DNA from: Sesamum alatum
Lineage: Eukaryota; Streptophyta; Magnoliopsida; Lamiales; Pedaliaceae
Assembly (NCBI GenBank): GCA_034509735.1
Contig: JACGWO010000008.1
Location: 11,481,864 to 11,545,863 of the forward strand
Length of the DNA: 64,000 nt
Reading direction: 5' to 3'
Positions 46,257 through 58,374 of this stretch are shown here, piece by piece; positions within the stretch are counted from its first letter, which is position 1; each line of letters opens with the position of its first letter. The notes below the pieces were generated by a model, which was not told the origin of the DNA, made no database searches, and saw only the letters and a program-made list of their open reading frames with translations. The position numbers were made by a program, and so were the translations under genes.

Positions 46257-46844
46257 GACATGATTTCCCAAAAAATAAAAAATAAAAATAGGAAAATGAT
46301 ACCTATGAAAGGAGGAGGGAAACAAGAAATGCTTGAACACTATGGGAAATTCGAAAAAACATGTAGTTGAATCTAGAAATCAATTATGAAATTGGCTAGA
46401 AGAATTGAGGGGGAAGAGAGAGACTCACCCAAGGATTTTTTTTCTGAAAAATAAGAGGAAATGTGCACCAATACACGGGCCAACCTGCCTTAAAAGCGAA
46501 GGCAGAAAGCAGTCCTATCCACACAGGACTCGATTCTTCTCTATCCTACTTGTCGCCTATTCGCCAATCAGCAAGCACGTGCTCCCGTCGCACCGCTAGG
46601 TCTGTCATCACTTTACTTGTAGCAATTATCACTTACCTTTTGTAGCAATTATACACATGAATCCCCCAAATTTGCATGCACGTGTGAAGTAGTTACGCCC
46701 AACACAACTCTCTTTCTTCAGCATAGCAAGCGAGCCTAAGTAACTTAGCAAGATTTTATCTGCTAAACTAGCATGGATGAAAAATTATTTTTCAGGTAAA
46801 CCTCTTGCAGGAATACTTTTTCCTACTCTAGTAGTCTAACACCA

Positions 46845-47590
46845 AGTTTTCTCTCAAGCCCAAAACTAAGAAGCTGGCCTCCAACTGACATCCCAGTCAA
46901 CTCGACCCTGTTGGTCCATGAGCAAGGTGTCAAGCCATAACCTGTTTAATTTTACTAACCTGACAGGCCAAAAAATGAGCCGAATCCAGCATGATGACTC
47001 AGTGGACAACATGATTGACATGTTACGTGCATTTTTGACATTATAAGATACATCATATCAGAAAGTCTCCAACAAACTCCTCCTAGATTGGTGGCAACCT
47101 TCCTCATCGCAATAGGTAATACAGAACCCGATGAAATCGGGTTGCAAAATTTGTTCAAACAGTCATAACTTCTTCAGATAAGTCCAAAAGTGCAATTCGT
47201 TTTTTTAGTTAGCTAACTCACGAAGCTTTCTAATGATATATCGCAAGCTGCAACCACTTAAGAATTCACTCCCCATTGCCCTATAAATAGGGTCACTGTG
47301 CAGCCAATATGGTAACAAGTATCTTACACTCTCACACTCATTTTCTCTCTCGATTTTCAACTATCTTTTAGCATATTTTTGCACGCTGCATGGCTTTTAT
47401 CACTTTGTCATCAGATTTGATCATTATTCTCATAATATTTCAAGTTATTTATTTATTTATTTAGTCAAATAAATTACTGACTTAAGTTTTGGAATTCTAA
47501 ACCATGTTTTGCAGGTTAGTCCTCCCTTTATTTTAGAATTTTTCAAAGATCCCTCACCAGTGTTTTGTTATTCGGCTCCGATATGCATCA
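46845..47590 (+). repeat. 3' LTR of element 2
   Basis: Matches 36019-36788 along its length with many differences, including the TATA box CCTATAAATAG at about 47280 and the end TATGCATCA. Confidence 0.85.
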
Positions 47591-48088
47591 ATAGGATGTG
47601 CCACACTTACTAGTTATTTATTCAGTCTCAAGGCCTTAAAGATAACTATGTTGGTCGACAAATATAGATTTCCTAAAACACCCTTATTTTACTCATTTTT
47701 TTTCATAAATAACTATGTTTAAAGTTACAAATTAAATTAATAATTTTTTTTATTAATATACATTTAAAGTTAATTTATTCTTTTCAATAGTGATTACTTA
47801 TTCAACTTGTTTTTACAATTAAATAAAAATAGTATCAATTTAAATTATATACACGTATTAAGTATGCTTTAGTTGATGATATGCACTCGTCAAAGAGCTA
47901 CTTGAGGGATGGGGGTATAATTAGGTTGGGCACACAATTATATCTCAGAACTGTTATAATTAAAGCTATTCAAGTAAATGCCGACTTACATTAATTTATT
48001 AGTACGTACATTTTAGTAAATCTCCATTAATTAACTGTAAGTAATTTTCTTTTAGTTTCCTCTAAATTCAAGATGTACTGGGTAATTA
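47591..48088. other. AT-rich intergenic stretch
   Basis: No coding frame and no repeat ends recognised. Confidence 0.5.
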
Positions 48089-48732
48089 CACTAGAAGAAA
48101 TATAATCTTGTTATCATTAATATCATTAAAAATAAAAAATTATAGCGAATATCAATATATTAATCAGAATTGCAAAATTGCTATGAGCCATTATTTTTAT
48201 AGATGATGTCAAAATATGAGTTATAACTAAAAATCATGACAAAATGTTGACTAATTGTAGGTAAAATTAAATTTTTGCACTGAATTAAGCCGTACAGTAT
48301 TGTGTAGAATAATTCGTTTTATGTAGAACGCACACAAAAATGATATAACATTCCAATTATTATAAATTTAATTTTGTTTTTCATCTCTAATTACTATAAA
48401 CTGAATTAAATTTAATTTATTAAAGGTTAAATGCTACATTTGGTCCCTAAGGTTTTTGTTTAGAATCACTTTAGTCCCCCAAGTTCATTTCTTAACTTTA
48501 GCATTCTTAAATTTTAATTTTTATCTCAATTTTAAAAGCCATGGCAAAAATATTTGATGAACTAATCTCATAAAATGCCATGGCAGAAAGAGTTTTCATG
48601 GTTAATAATCTAAAAATATTTACCATGATTTTTGTAATGATTTTTGTTTAACCATGGTTAATAATAATTATTTAATATGATTTTAGTCCTTCGCCAATAA
48701 ATTTGTAACTAATAGTAAATTTTCTTCTAGTG
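48089..48732. mobile_element. CACTA-type MITE, larger copy
   Basis: The left end CACTAGAAGAAATAT and right end ATTTTCTTCTAGTG are inverted repeats. The interior (CATGGTTAATAAT, TTTAACCATGG-like phrases) belongs to the family at 18081-18347. Flanking triplets differ (TTA, ACA). A 'TTTGGTCCCTAAGG' passage near 48440 resembles the Mutator-like foldback family and may be a nested fragment. Confidence 0.6.
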
Positions 48733-48739
48733 ACAGGAT

Positions 48740-48870
48740 TTTGTTTCCTAATTTGATTTTATTAAGATTTTTCGTTGTAAGCCTATAAAATAGAAAGGCT
48801 AAAGTACCCATTATTCAATACAATAATTCAACGTGTAGTGTTTTCTATTTCAATATGAACTTTTACTATG
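48740..48870. mobile_element. Possible LTR fragment
   Basis: CCTATAAAATAGAAAGGCT followed by ATTATTCAATACAATAATTC has the look of a TATA box and R region of a plant Copia LTR. Neither end nor coding sequence is present. Confidence 0.3.
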
Positions 48871-49234
48871 TTGTATGTATTTAGAATTAATAATTGGATC
48901 GATTGAGCACTAATTTCTCAATATTTTAATAATAATTAATTGTTTCTCTTGTTGGAGGGTATTTCGACGATTTTATACAAGCTTCTAAAATTATTTTATA
49001 AGAAATTTGAAACCTTAATTATACTATATAATGTGTTTAGTAAGTTTTTTTTTCTCAAAAAATGAGTTGATAATAAAATCAAAAAAGAAGATAAAATGTT
49101 ATGGGTTTGTAACCATCTTTTTTGTTTATATATTAAGGAGACATTTTAATTATAAAATCATTACTCTTATTATAAGCTCCATAATTTCATATTATCTCTA
49201 AACACTTTTAAAACACTACCAAAAAAGAAGAGGG

Positions 49235-49920
49235 TGTTTGCTATATCTTGGAAAAGGGTGTTTGACGTGAGTTTACAAGCTCTTAAAAACATCTTATAAG
49301 ATACTTTAGAACTTGTAAGATATTGTAAAGTATTTGGTAAATTTTAAAAAAGGGGGCTTATAAACATCCAAAAATAAGATTTTAGAAGCTTATTACATTA
49401 GAAAAAAAAATCACTAATGGCTATATTTTTAATGATTATGGTGAAAAGTCGTGGTAAATGATTATTAGTAACTATGGTTAAATAAAAATCGAAGCAAAAA
49501 TTATTTTTTCCACCATGAAAAATTTATTTGTCACGGTTAAGAGCCGTGGTAAAAACATTTGCCATGACTTTTAACCATGATAAATGTTTTAGCCACCCTC
49601 GCAAAAACCACGGTCGACAACCGTTGCGTGATCGTGGTCAATGATAATTTGCTACGGCTAATAGTATTAACCATAGCAATTAGCTATGGCTAAATGTTAT
49701 ATTTCTTGTAGTGGTATAAGCTCCTTAAAAAAGAAATAAAGACTTCCCAACTTATTTAATTTCTTAACACATGTTTCTTATTACAAATTCACTATTATAA
49801 ATAACATATTATAATTTTATTATTATTTTAATACATTTTAAAATACAAAAAATTATTTATTATATGCACTCAAAAATAATGTACCACAATGGCTAGTTAA
49901 AAAAAGCTCAACCAAACAAG
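49235..49920. mobile_element. hAT-like MITE remnant hosting a CACTA MITE
   Basis: Phrases such as GGGTGTTTGACGTGAGTTTA and CATCTTATAAGATA mirror each other, and related sequence occurs at 50820-51030 (GGGTGTTTGGCTAAGCTTAT). The CACTA MITE at 49396-49713 lies between AAGCTTATTA and TATAAGCTCC. The superfamily is inferred from general style. Confidence 0.45.
49396..49713. mobile_element. CACTA MITE nested in another MITE
   Basis: The right end TTTCTTGTAGTG is canonical; the left end CATTAGAAAAAAA has a C-to-T change. Flanking triplets TTA and GTA differ at one base. The interior (TGTCACGGTTAAGAGCCGTG, then TAGCCATAGC-like phrases) matches the 18081-18347 family. Confidence 0.75.
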
Positions 49921-49970
49921 GATAATTGGAATTATTATTTTCTTTTTTCTTTTCTCATGAACTTCATATA

Positions 49971-50226
49971 GGGTAAAGTATATTGACACCTTTTGAGGTT
50001 AGGCTCAATTATAGAAACACTTCATGTCTTTTGTGAAATTAGAGCTACAGCCCCTGAGGGGTGTTAGTGTAATATTTTTCAAAGGGTATTAGTGTAAATT
50101 TTACCTTTAAATATGAGGTGTAATTGTAATACAATTACAACCTCAGGTGGCGTAGTTGTAATTTCACAAAAGACAAAAATATTTATAATTGGACCTAATC
50201 TTAAAGAGTGTCACTATAATTTACGC
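49971..50226. mobile_element. Small Mutator-like MITE
   Basis: Ends GGGTAAAGTATATTGACAC and GTGTCACTATAATTTACGC are inverted repeats. Nine-base flanks CTTCATATA (49962-49970) and CTTGATATA (50227-50235) differ at one position. Inner repeats of 'GTTGTAATTTCACAAAAGAC' type are mirrored. Confidence 0.8.
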
Positions 50227-50235
50227 CTTGATATA

Positions 50236-52119
50236 TTGTCCGTTTCAAAATTTCTTACACCAAATTAGTACACGCTGTCCTGACCTAAAAAGAATAATAA
50301 TTGGGTCCTAGGAATCCAAAGTCATAATATGGGCCATGTCTCAAGTAGTTAGGACTTAGGAGGACCATCTCCACAGTCAAGAGTTAATTCATTCACACAT
50401 GAAAATGGTGCTAACCAAACGTGCCCTAACTGCACAGACAAACCCCGTTTTCAGTTCTCAACACCTACAAGTCTTTCCACTTCTCCTACCCTCCTACATG
50501 TACCCTTTTTGGTTTATTTTGTTATGATTTGCGTTGAGGGACTGTGTAAGAAACATAATCTAAAAGTGGAAGATTACTAGGTTCTGTTTGTTTGTGGAAT
50601 ATATATATATATTTTTTCATTTTATTTCATCTTATGATTTTTGTTTTATATTTTTTTCAGAGTATGCTATTGCTTGTGAGGTAAAAAATTGCAATTTTGA
50701 TCTCAAAATATTGTGATATTAGTCCCATACTTTCTGAAGTCATCAATAATAGTCCCACATTTTAGAAAAATACTGCAAAGTTAGTGCGATCGTCAAAAGT
50801 TTGCAACATTTGAGACTAAGAGGGTGTTTGGCTAAGCTTATAAGTTTCTCAAAACATCTTATAAGATATTCGGGAGCTTATAAGCTCCAAAAATTTATTT
50901 GGCAAAATTTTTGTTGAAAAGCTTATAAGATTTCAAAATAAGATGTTTTGGATCTTATAGCCTCTTTAAAAAAAAGTGAACATTTCTAACTTTTTTCAAA
51001 ACTTCTTATAAATTCTATGAAATAATATGTTATATGATAAAAATACCATCATTCACCAGACACACACTACACACTCTCTCTCTCTACATACACACACTAA
51101 CTTGCAATATTTCCTGAAGTGTGGGACTAATATAGCAATGATGGGACTAACTTGGCAATGTTTTTAAAGTGTGAGACTAATGTTGACTATTTTAAAAAAT
51201 ATAGGACTAATATTACAAATCATCCTATATTTTAGAACTAAAATTATAATTTTCTCGCTTGTGAGAGTTTCTCTAAAATATAAATTTTATATATATTACA
51301 CTATGCATGTAAACGAAAAAGAAAAAAACAAACATTTCAAGCATGTTTGTCTCACATGATCTGAACAATCGTATTCTATTTTTTATCTTACCAAAAGTCA
51401 TATTTATATTTATATTTATATTTATTTGCTTTTTTATTCATCCCTCCTTTCTCCCTCCCTTTTCCTCCACCGGCCGCCACCTCCCACCACCATCTGAAAA
51501 AGAGGGTTGCAGCCGCTCTTTTGCTATAGGCAACGACCATCATCCATAAATTGGATTAATTAATGTTGGCTAGGTGGCCCCACTTCATATATTCATTATA
51601 TTTAAAATATTTTATAAGATATTTGAAAATTATAATATGTTGAATAGTGTTCGATAAAATTTTAAAAAGCAAAACATATATGATCTTAAAAATAAGATGT
51701 TAGTCATGAGGAGCTTATAAGTTTTTTTTTAAAAAAGGAGGATATTCAAGTTAGATCATATAATTACAAAATTGTTATTACCAACATCTCACAAACGACA
51801 TGATCTTATTGTATCCAAGCAGTTCAAGATTTTATTTTTTTAAATAAGACCAAATATTTTATAAGTTGTAAAATATTTTATAAAATATATGAGTTAAAGA
51901 TGTTGTTAAACTGTTAACTGAATATTGTAATAGCAATTGATTGCTGTAGAAATATTGTTATATTTTCAAAAAAAAAAGAAAAAAAGAAATTAATCTCATG
52001 TCATATCACCGTGATAAAATTTCCTACGATACAATCATGTAAACTTGGCTATGTTGCCGGTTTTTGCCTGATGATTAATAAATTCCACTTCTATCAAAAG
52101 ATAAAAATAAAAAAATAAA
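50236..52119. other. Intergenic; MITE remnants, no gene
   Basis: About 50820-51030 is a hAT-like foldback remnant. A repeated 'GGGACTAATATTGC' text occurs at 50690-50800 and 51110-51240. About 51435-51545 is a GC-richer pyrimidine passage that could be a captured fragment; no family recognised. Confidence 0.45.
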
Positions 52120-52545
52120 AAAATTACAGGTATCTCCCCTAAAGTTTGACATAATTATAAATATACTCTCATTGTTTAAAAAATTATAAATACCCCCCTG
52201 AAGTTTGTAATCGTCTAACAAATGACTCATTTTCATTCATTTTTATGGATGAACTGACCAAAATGCCCTTATGCACTGAATTATTTTTTATTTAATTCTT
52301 TAAAAAAATTAGACTACAATGCGCAGAGAGATGTTTATTAAGTTTTTTACATAGAGGAGCCCTAATGCAATTCGTCTCAGCTATTTTTTCTATAATTTTA
52401 ATAAAAAATTCAAGGAAAAAAATGGTCAATTTCAGGCCTTTAGGTTAAAAATTACAAACCTCAAGGGAGTATTTATAACTTTTCAAACAATGAGGGAGTA
52501 TTTATAATTATGCCAACTCTTAAAAACTATGGCTGTAATTTACCC
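52120..52545. mobile_element. Mutator-like MITE, relative of 3832-4241
   Basis: Aligns with 3832-4241 along its length (ATTACAGGTATCTCCCCT, GGATGAACTGACCAAAATGC, then the mirrored ACAAACCTCAAGGG and GGCTGTAATTTACCC end). The left terminus is degraded into an A-rich run, so the duplication is not readable with confidence. Confidence 0.7.
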
Positions 52546-52719
52546 TAAAATAAAATATTTTGATCTCTTTAAGTTAAATGCATGTTTTATTGATAAGAGT
52601 TCTAGTGGAGACATTTAAATACATTCACCATATCTTCATCTTTCATTATAAATTAAGCAGTGCATCTCATATTACATTTCAAATGCATACACCATGCACA
52701 TAGAAAACTTACGTCATTC

Positions 52720-53010
52720 GTATATCAAATAATGACTTCTTATCATAATTAATTACCATAATTGAAGGTAAAAAATAGTGAATAATACCTAAACACTTGT
52801 CACACAACAACTAGTAGCATATATTTGTCCAGTATGAGACCAAAATTTAGTCACAGTTCAAACCATAACAAATATTTTGCAATAGTTAAAATCATGACAA
52901 ACGTTATTAATAATAGTCAAAATTTAAATTTTCGTATTAATTTTATTTGTATGCGATAAACAGTAACAGTATTCATTCATTATGGTTTTCGAGCCACGTT
53001 CATTTATAAT
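52720..53010. mobile_element. CACTA MITE interior remnant
   Basis: Phrases AACCATAACAAATATTTTGC and AATCATGACAAACGTTATTA match the family at 19931-20250 in reverse orientation. No clear ends. Confidence 0.4.
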
Positions 53011-53300
53011 ATTGATTGAGATGCGACAATGCTAAACCTAATTTTATTTACCGGTCTTGTCATTTACACCTTTTTAAATTTTCCCATGACTTAGGAAATT
53101 ACTGTCAAATCCTCATACTACCACCAAATATACATTGTAATTTTCAGTTGTCAGTCTGCTCGATAATTACAAAGACATATCGATGCCAACTTGCAAAGAC
53201 AACCAACTGCTGAGTCTGATTGATGAGAGAAGCAAATTGATAATCGTAGACAAGAATTTCCTTTTCGCCTAACCTTCCAATTTCATTGACATGATTAGAT

Positions 53301-53344
53301 GTATGTATGTATGTATGTATGTATGTATATATATATATATATAT
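53301..53344. repeat. (GTAT)n-(AT)n microsatellite
   Basis: Seven GTAT units followed by eight AT units. Confidence 0.95.
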
Positions 53345-53502
53345 GAAAACGATGCGGACCAAAAATTTATGTGGCTTATCACATGTTTAATTAATATTTG
53401 GTACTTTGCTATCACTTGTTTTCATTCCATTATTCATTAATTCTAACCTTTGGATGAGTGGAGAATAATAGGCCAAGTCACTGAAAACCCTATGAGGAAA
53501 AG

Positions 53503-53766
53503 ATTGTACGTTTGAGTAACTACTACTTAAGGTAGTTCTTTTGTCTTTTCTGCTATTCCTAATTCAACTTTTTCTTTTTTTAATTATCTAATCTTATATT
53601 TCTTTTTCTTTTTATTTTATATTGATTTTTAAATTTTTAATCATACTATTTAGTTTATTATATCTACTCTTTGTTTCCCTTCTTCACAAATTCAATTCAT
53701 ATCTTATAATTAATAATAAATGTCCAGGTGGGTTTTTAACTGTGCCAATCTTGGTCTGATACTTTG

Positions 53767-53806
<40 letters not shown>

Positions 53807-56800
53807 CGTGCAGATGAAACAACGATGTTTCGAGGTTTTGTTGGTTTGGATCTGGATGTGTTGGTTGTTCACTCCTTGTGGCAATAGCCGCTTGATATAG
53901 TGTCATATTTAGTCCAATGCTTTGATTTTTTTTTTTCAATTTTTCCCGCATACATATGAAACGACGATGCTTTGAGCTTCACTAATTTGAAGCATGACTG
54001 TTTTAGTTGCTTGATCCCTTGTGGCGATAGCCATTTGCTACAGTTTCTCTTGGTATGATCGGTTGATACAATTTTTAATTTTTTTTTTGATTTAGTGCTT
54101 TCGAATTTTATTTTTCTTTTGCGGTCTATATGAAATGACGTTGTTTCCTTCTTTGTTTGGTCTGAAGCGTGGTCGTTTTGGTTGTTTGGTCCCTTATAGC
54201 GATGTCCATTTGGTATACTATCGATTGGACCAACAATAATAACTGTTCATTTCTTTTTTGCCTTCTTGTGCATTTAAACAAGACGTTTCGTTGATGTAGT
54301 GATGTCATAGTGTGTTACCAATCAATCTTTTATTAGTTTCTATTTTACCGATTAAATAGGTGGCAGGTGTTACATTTTGGTAGAGCACTACACTCGTTTT
54401 TATTTTTATTTCTTAACAATAAATTTTACTCCCACTCAAGAACTAATTGGCAAGAGCAAGGAGGAGCTAAAAATAAAGTAGCCGAAATTGCTCCCGTTCC
54501 GACAATGTTTGGCTGGGAAAGCACATTTGGTGGGGAGAGATGAATCCGAAGAGAGCCATACAAGCCTTGGGTTGCATCCATGGACCTCCATCCTGTAGCT
54601 GTCAATGGAAATTTTTTCTCATCGGTCGTTGATGTGTTTGTGCATGTAGCTAATGTTTTTCTTGTGTGGTATTGGTGGTCGTTATGCGATTATTTCTTCA
54701 GTTGTACGGTGAGTATGTGAGCATGGATTTGTGTGTGTACTTGAATAGGAACGCATGTGGTTTGTTATTTGGGAACATATGCTTGTCCTGTGTGGTGCTA
54801 CACTAGTGGTCTGTAGGTGAATACTTGTGCGACAATTGATCTCGAGCGAAGAAATTGATCCATGGTCCATTTGGCTATAGATGCAATGCATGCTTGGTGA
54901 ATATAAAATGTTTGAAAGCTACTTTATGAGGCAACGGACAACATGATAGTCTAATCAGCAGAAAATTAGTCATTGAGAAGACTACTATGTGTGTGTTGTG
55001 TATGTTTATCTGTGTCGTGAGAAAGTCTCATTATTCCATAGTTGTGTTCAAGTACGAAGGCGGAAAATCTATAACTTAATGATTGTGAAGAAAGGAAAAA
55101 GTGCAGAGTATACCGATAACTGTGTAACAACGCGTTGATGTTTGGGAATACATTGAGAATCAATAATATGTTGGCGGAGTCCATTGGAGTTTTAATATGT
55201 TTACCTCATTTTTAAGTATTCGTTGTTGAAGAATCAAAGACGATGGAGATCAATGGACTTTGTATTCTAGTGAGGTTCAGAGTTTAGTAGTTGAGCAATC
55301 ATAAACGAACACCATTGGCGGTTGTTTGTATTTGTTCTCCATAAGGAAGTTTGTTCGCCTCGACGCTGGTATAATGTCGTCGCTTTCGATTCAAGCTACT
55401 GGCTAGGAATTGGTAGGTCTTATCTCAGTGGGTGCAAGGGGTTCGTAAAATGTGCTCCTTCCAACGCGTGTTGCTGTTTCACTTTGATTGAAATTAGTCC
55501 TCGAGGAAACTCCTATATGTATGATATGCATGTTTATGTGTGTGGTATGGAAGTTCAATTCTTTCGTAGGTGTGTAGAGACAGGACGACAGATAACCTAT
55601 AACTTAATTATTGCGAAGGACAGAGTGCGGAGTCCACTGATAACAGTTTATGGAGATATTGATGTTGGTAATAGAAGAAAAAGACGAAAAAAATGTCGGT
55701 GGAGTCCATTCGAGTTTTGGTATATTTATCCGTATCTGAGCAACCGTTGTTGAAAAATTGAGGATGGGGGTTCGTGGTTCACACGCACGCCATTTTTTTC
55801 CCTTGTGGAAAAATATGAGGTGTAAATGGTGCTTTGGAAATAGTTGAATAGCTAAAGCGGATAAATTCATGAGAAAGAAATTTCGAATGTTAACAGTGCA
55901 TTATTGGCGTTTGCGATTGTTTGATGTGTAGATGCACCGCATGTCCAGTTATCCTAAATTGTTTGAAGAGGCACATTACGAGGAAATGGTGTGGTGCGTA
56001 TTGGTCGTGATTTCCACGTGCACTACAGGTTGACTTTGATTGACCAGTATGTTTATTTGTGTCTAAGTAGTCGTTGGTCAAAAATTGAGAACGATGGAGA
56101 TTAATGTACTTGGTATCTAGGTGGGGCTTAGAGTTTAGTACTTAGAGCCAAGTAGAATTAAATACCGTTGGTAATTATTTGTGTTTGTTCTCGATAGGGA
56201 ATTGGCGATATACTTTTAGTGGGCGGGAGGAGTTGGTAAAATGTGATGGTTTATCTTAGTGTTGTTTTTGATCTGCTGCGGATGGGTCGTGGCCCACAGG
56301 TTGATTATTGTTTGGTACACCAATGTTCCCGGATATGGGGGCATAAATGGAGCTTCATTTGAACTAGAAGGGTGCATTACCTTTTGAAATGCGTGATAGG
56401 TCAAATCTTCGTTTATTGCAATGAATTTTATGCTTAGGTTTCCGAATTAACCTATTGCTCCTTTAAATAAATGACTATTGACAACGTGTCTGACCGTTGT
56501 ATTCTTGTGTGTCTGATGCCCCCATGTGCCTTCTTTCTAGAAAAAATACGATTTTTCTTTAAAAATGTTTGTGTCTCACACCTTTTGAATTTGTTTGCTA
56601 TATTATTGTAAAGTATTAATTATGTATAAGCTAATACATATGTATCATGCTTGCTTATGAAAATAGCCAAGCAAATATGAAAATAGATTTTATACACCGA
56701 ATAAGGATTCGAGTTTTTACCTAAGAAGATCAGGAGTCATAACTTGTAAACAAAGATTGTACGTTTGATAAACTACTACTCAAGATAGTCTTTTGTCTTT

Positions 56801-57190
56801 TATGCTATCCTTAATTTCACCTTTCTCCTTCTTTAATTATCTAGTCTTATATTTCCTTTTCTTTTTATTCCATATTCAGTTTTAAATTTTCAATCATATT
56901 ATTGAGTTAATTTAACCTAGTTATAGCTTCCCCGTTTCACAAACTCAATTAGTATCTTAGTATTGATTATAAAGTCGAGGTAGGTTTTTAATAGTGCCAA
57001 TCTTGGTTCAATATGTTAGTTTGTTTTCATTTTTTTTTTGTGCGCATGAAACGAGGGCATATCGAGGTCTGTTTGTTCGAAGTGCGGTCGTGTTGGTTGT
57101 TTCACCCCTTGTGGCATAGCCGCTTGGTACAATGTCATATTTGGTCCAACGTTTTGATTTTTTATTTAATTTTCCCCTTTTATCTAGTTT
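53503..57190. repeat. Unidentified block of diverged direct repeats
   Basis: 53503-53940 recurs at about 56745-57170 (AGATTGTACGTTTGA, ACTACTACT, CTAATCTTATATTTC, GTGCCAATCTTGGT, GTGGCAATAGCCGCTTGATA). Within 53800-54250 a unit of about 150-180 bp recurs three times: ATGAAACGACGATG, a TTTGGTCTGAAGC-like part, TGGTTGTTTGGTCCCTTGTG, GCGATAGCCATTTGGTA, then a T run. Another unit recurs at about 55160-55345, 55690-55760 and 56040-56215 (GGCGGAGTCCATT, CGTTGTTGAAGAATC, GATGGAGATCAATGGACTT). Frames such as 55322-55753 are not protein-like. No LTR, TIR or Helitron-type end is evident. Confidence 0.65.
53769..53797. repeat. T homopolymer of about 29 bases
   Basis: An uninterrupted T run followed by GTGTGTGTGCGTG, inside the first repeat block. 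Confidence 0.9.
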
Positions 57191-57360
57191 TGTTTTTCAA
57201 TTAAATCCTAGATCAATGGAGAAACGAAGAGGGATGAGATGAAAAAGCGACGGATTCTCCTTGTGAGAAGAGAGCAAGTGTTTTCTTTTTGCTAGAAAAT
57301 GAATAATGAGTATGGTTGATAGGATAGGTTATGTATATACATATATATACATAATTAATA

Positions 57361-57592
57361 AGACTATGAAAATGTTTCTAGATTCATCCATGACATGTTT
57401 AGGTTCATTTCCAACAAACCATCAATTAAGCACCTACTCACAAGGTATGACCAAATCATACCAATTGAGGAAACCTTAATCATTGTTGACTTGTTCCTTT
57501 CCAAAAAGGAACAAATCCTCTCTTTCAGAGGGCACCGAAAGCGGGTATTCGTAATTATATTGACCATTAGGAGAGGCAACTGTAATTTACCC
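57361..57592. mobile_element. Truncated Mutator-like MITE
   Basis: Right end GCAACTGTAATTTACCC and the preceding GGTATTCGTAATTATATTGA match the right arm of the GGGTAAATTACA family. No left arm was found. Confidence 0.55.
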
Positions 57593-57610
57593 AAATAATT
57601 ATAATACTAG

Positions 57611-58340
57611 TGTTGTCCCTAAATCTGCCAATTAAGGGATAAATCCAAATTGCACAGATGGAGCAGTCCAGGTGGTTTGAAAAAGTCTCAGCCCAAATTT
57701 CTAGTGAAAAGCCCACCAGGGCTGTCTGATCCAGCTAAAGCCTAGGAATGGATAAAGCCATGTGGTTGAGTACCACGAAACCATGTGGGTTGAAAATTTG
57801 CCGCCAACTCACCAAAAAGGTGGAAACTAATAGATCTTATCCCTAAATTTATACGGGCACGTGTCAGCATAAGACTAAGAAAATGGATATACATTATTTC
57901 TAAATATGATAGGACACTTGTCAAAAAGGAGTAAGTACGAAAAGAGATATACATTATCCTAAATCTGTTGTAACACGTGGCAATACAAAAAAGATGGAAA
58001 TATTCATTAAACAAAATTCATTCGCTTTAGCGAGAAGTCAGGGATCCCACAGGGAGCCGGGCGAGAAAATTGGGGTTTAGTCTTATCATCTCTTACCCCC
58101 AACTTGCTTGTAAATAACAAGCCCTCATATGAAATTTAGCAACTTCAGTTTACATTTTGCAACTTAAACTGCACTCTAATGTCTTTTTTTACTCTTTTTA
58201 ATTATCTTCTCACTCTTGATCCCTTACTAACTTGGGTGCCAGGGTGGATATATCAGTTTTGCAGGTTCTAGTCCTTGAAGCTTGTAAAAGCCTAAAAGAT
58301 CCTACTCAATCTACTTGACTCGAGCTTTTTTCTTGCATCA
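57611..58340 (+). repeat. 5' LTR of element 3
   Basis: Begins TGTTGTCCCTAAATC and ends CTTGCATCA before the primer site. Its first ~180 bp match 60289-60470 (CCTAAATCTGCCAATTAA; CAGCCCAAATTTCTAGTGAA; AAAGCCCACCAGGGC). Confidence 0.75.
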
Positions 58341-58374
58341 ATTGGAGTCATCTATGAGAACACAAAACTAAGAC

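Larger units (their letters stand above)
36019..47590 (+). mobile_element. Old Tat-type Gypsy retrotransposon (element 2)
   Basis: Two diverged LTRs (about 36019-36788 and 46845-47590) bracket gag, protease, archaeal-type RNase H and integrase remnants on the plus strand, a tandem repeat block and an antisense coding remnant. The primer site after the 5' LTR reads TTGGCTCCGTCTAGGGGAAA. LTR divergence is obviously much greater than in element 1. Reverse transcriptase and the first RNase H are missing, and a Copia-type insertion splits the integrase. Left boundary and target duplication are not certain. Confidence 0.85.

Noticed and set aside
45347..46645. Plus-strand open frames near 45347, 45931, 46092 and 46405.
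   Set aside because: The minus strand reads better as the antisense coding remnant of element 2; plus-strand frames show no family features.
53144..53362. Minus-strand frame rich in Ile/Tyr/Thr.
   Set aside because: Translation of the GTAT/AT microsatellite.
55322..55753. 143-codon plus-strand open frame.
   Set aside because: Lies in the diverged repeat block, no family motif, odd Cys/Arg composition, and related units elsewhere in the block are not open.
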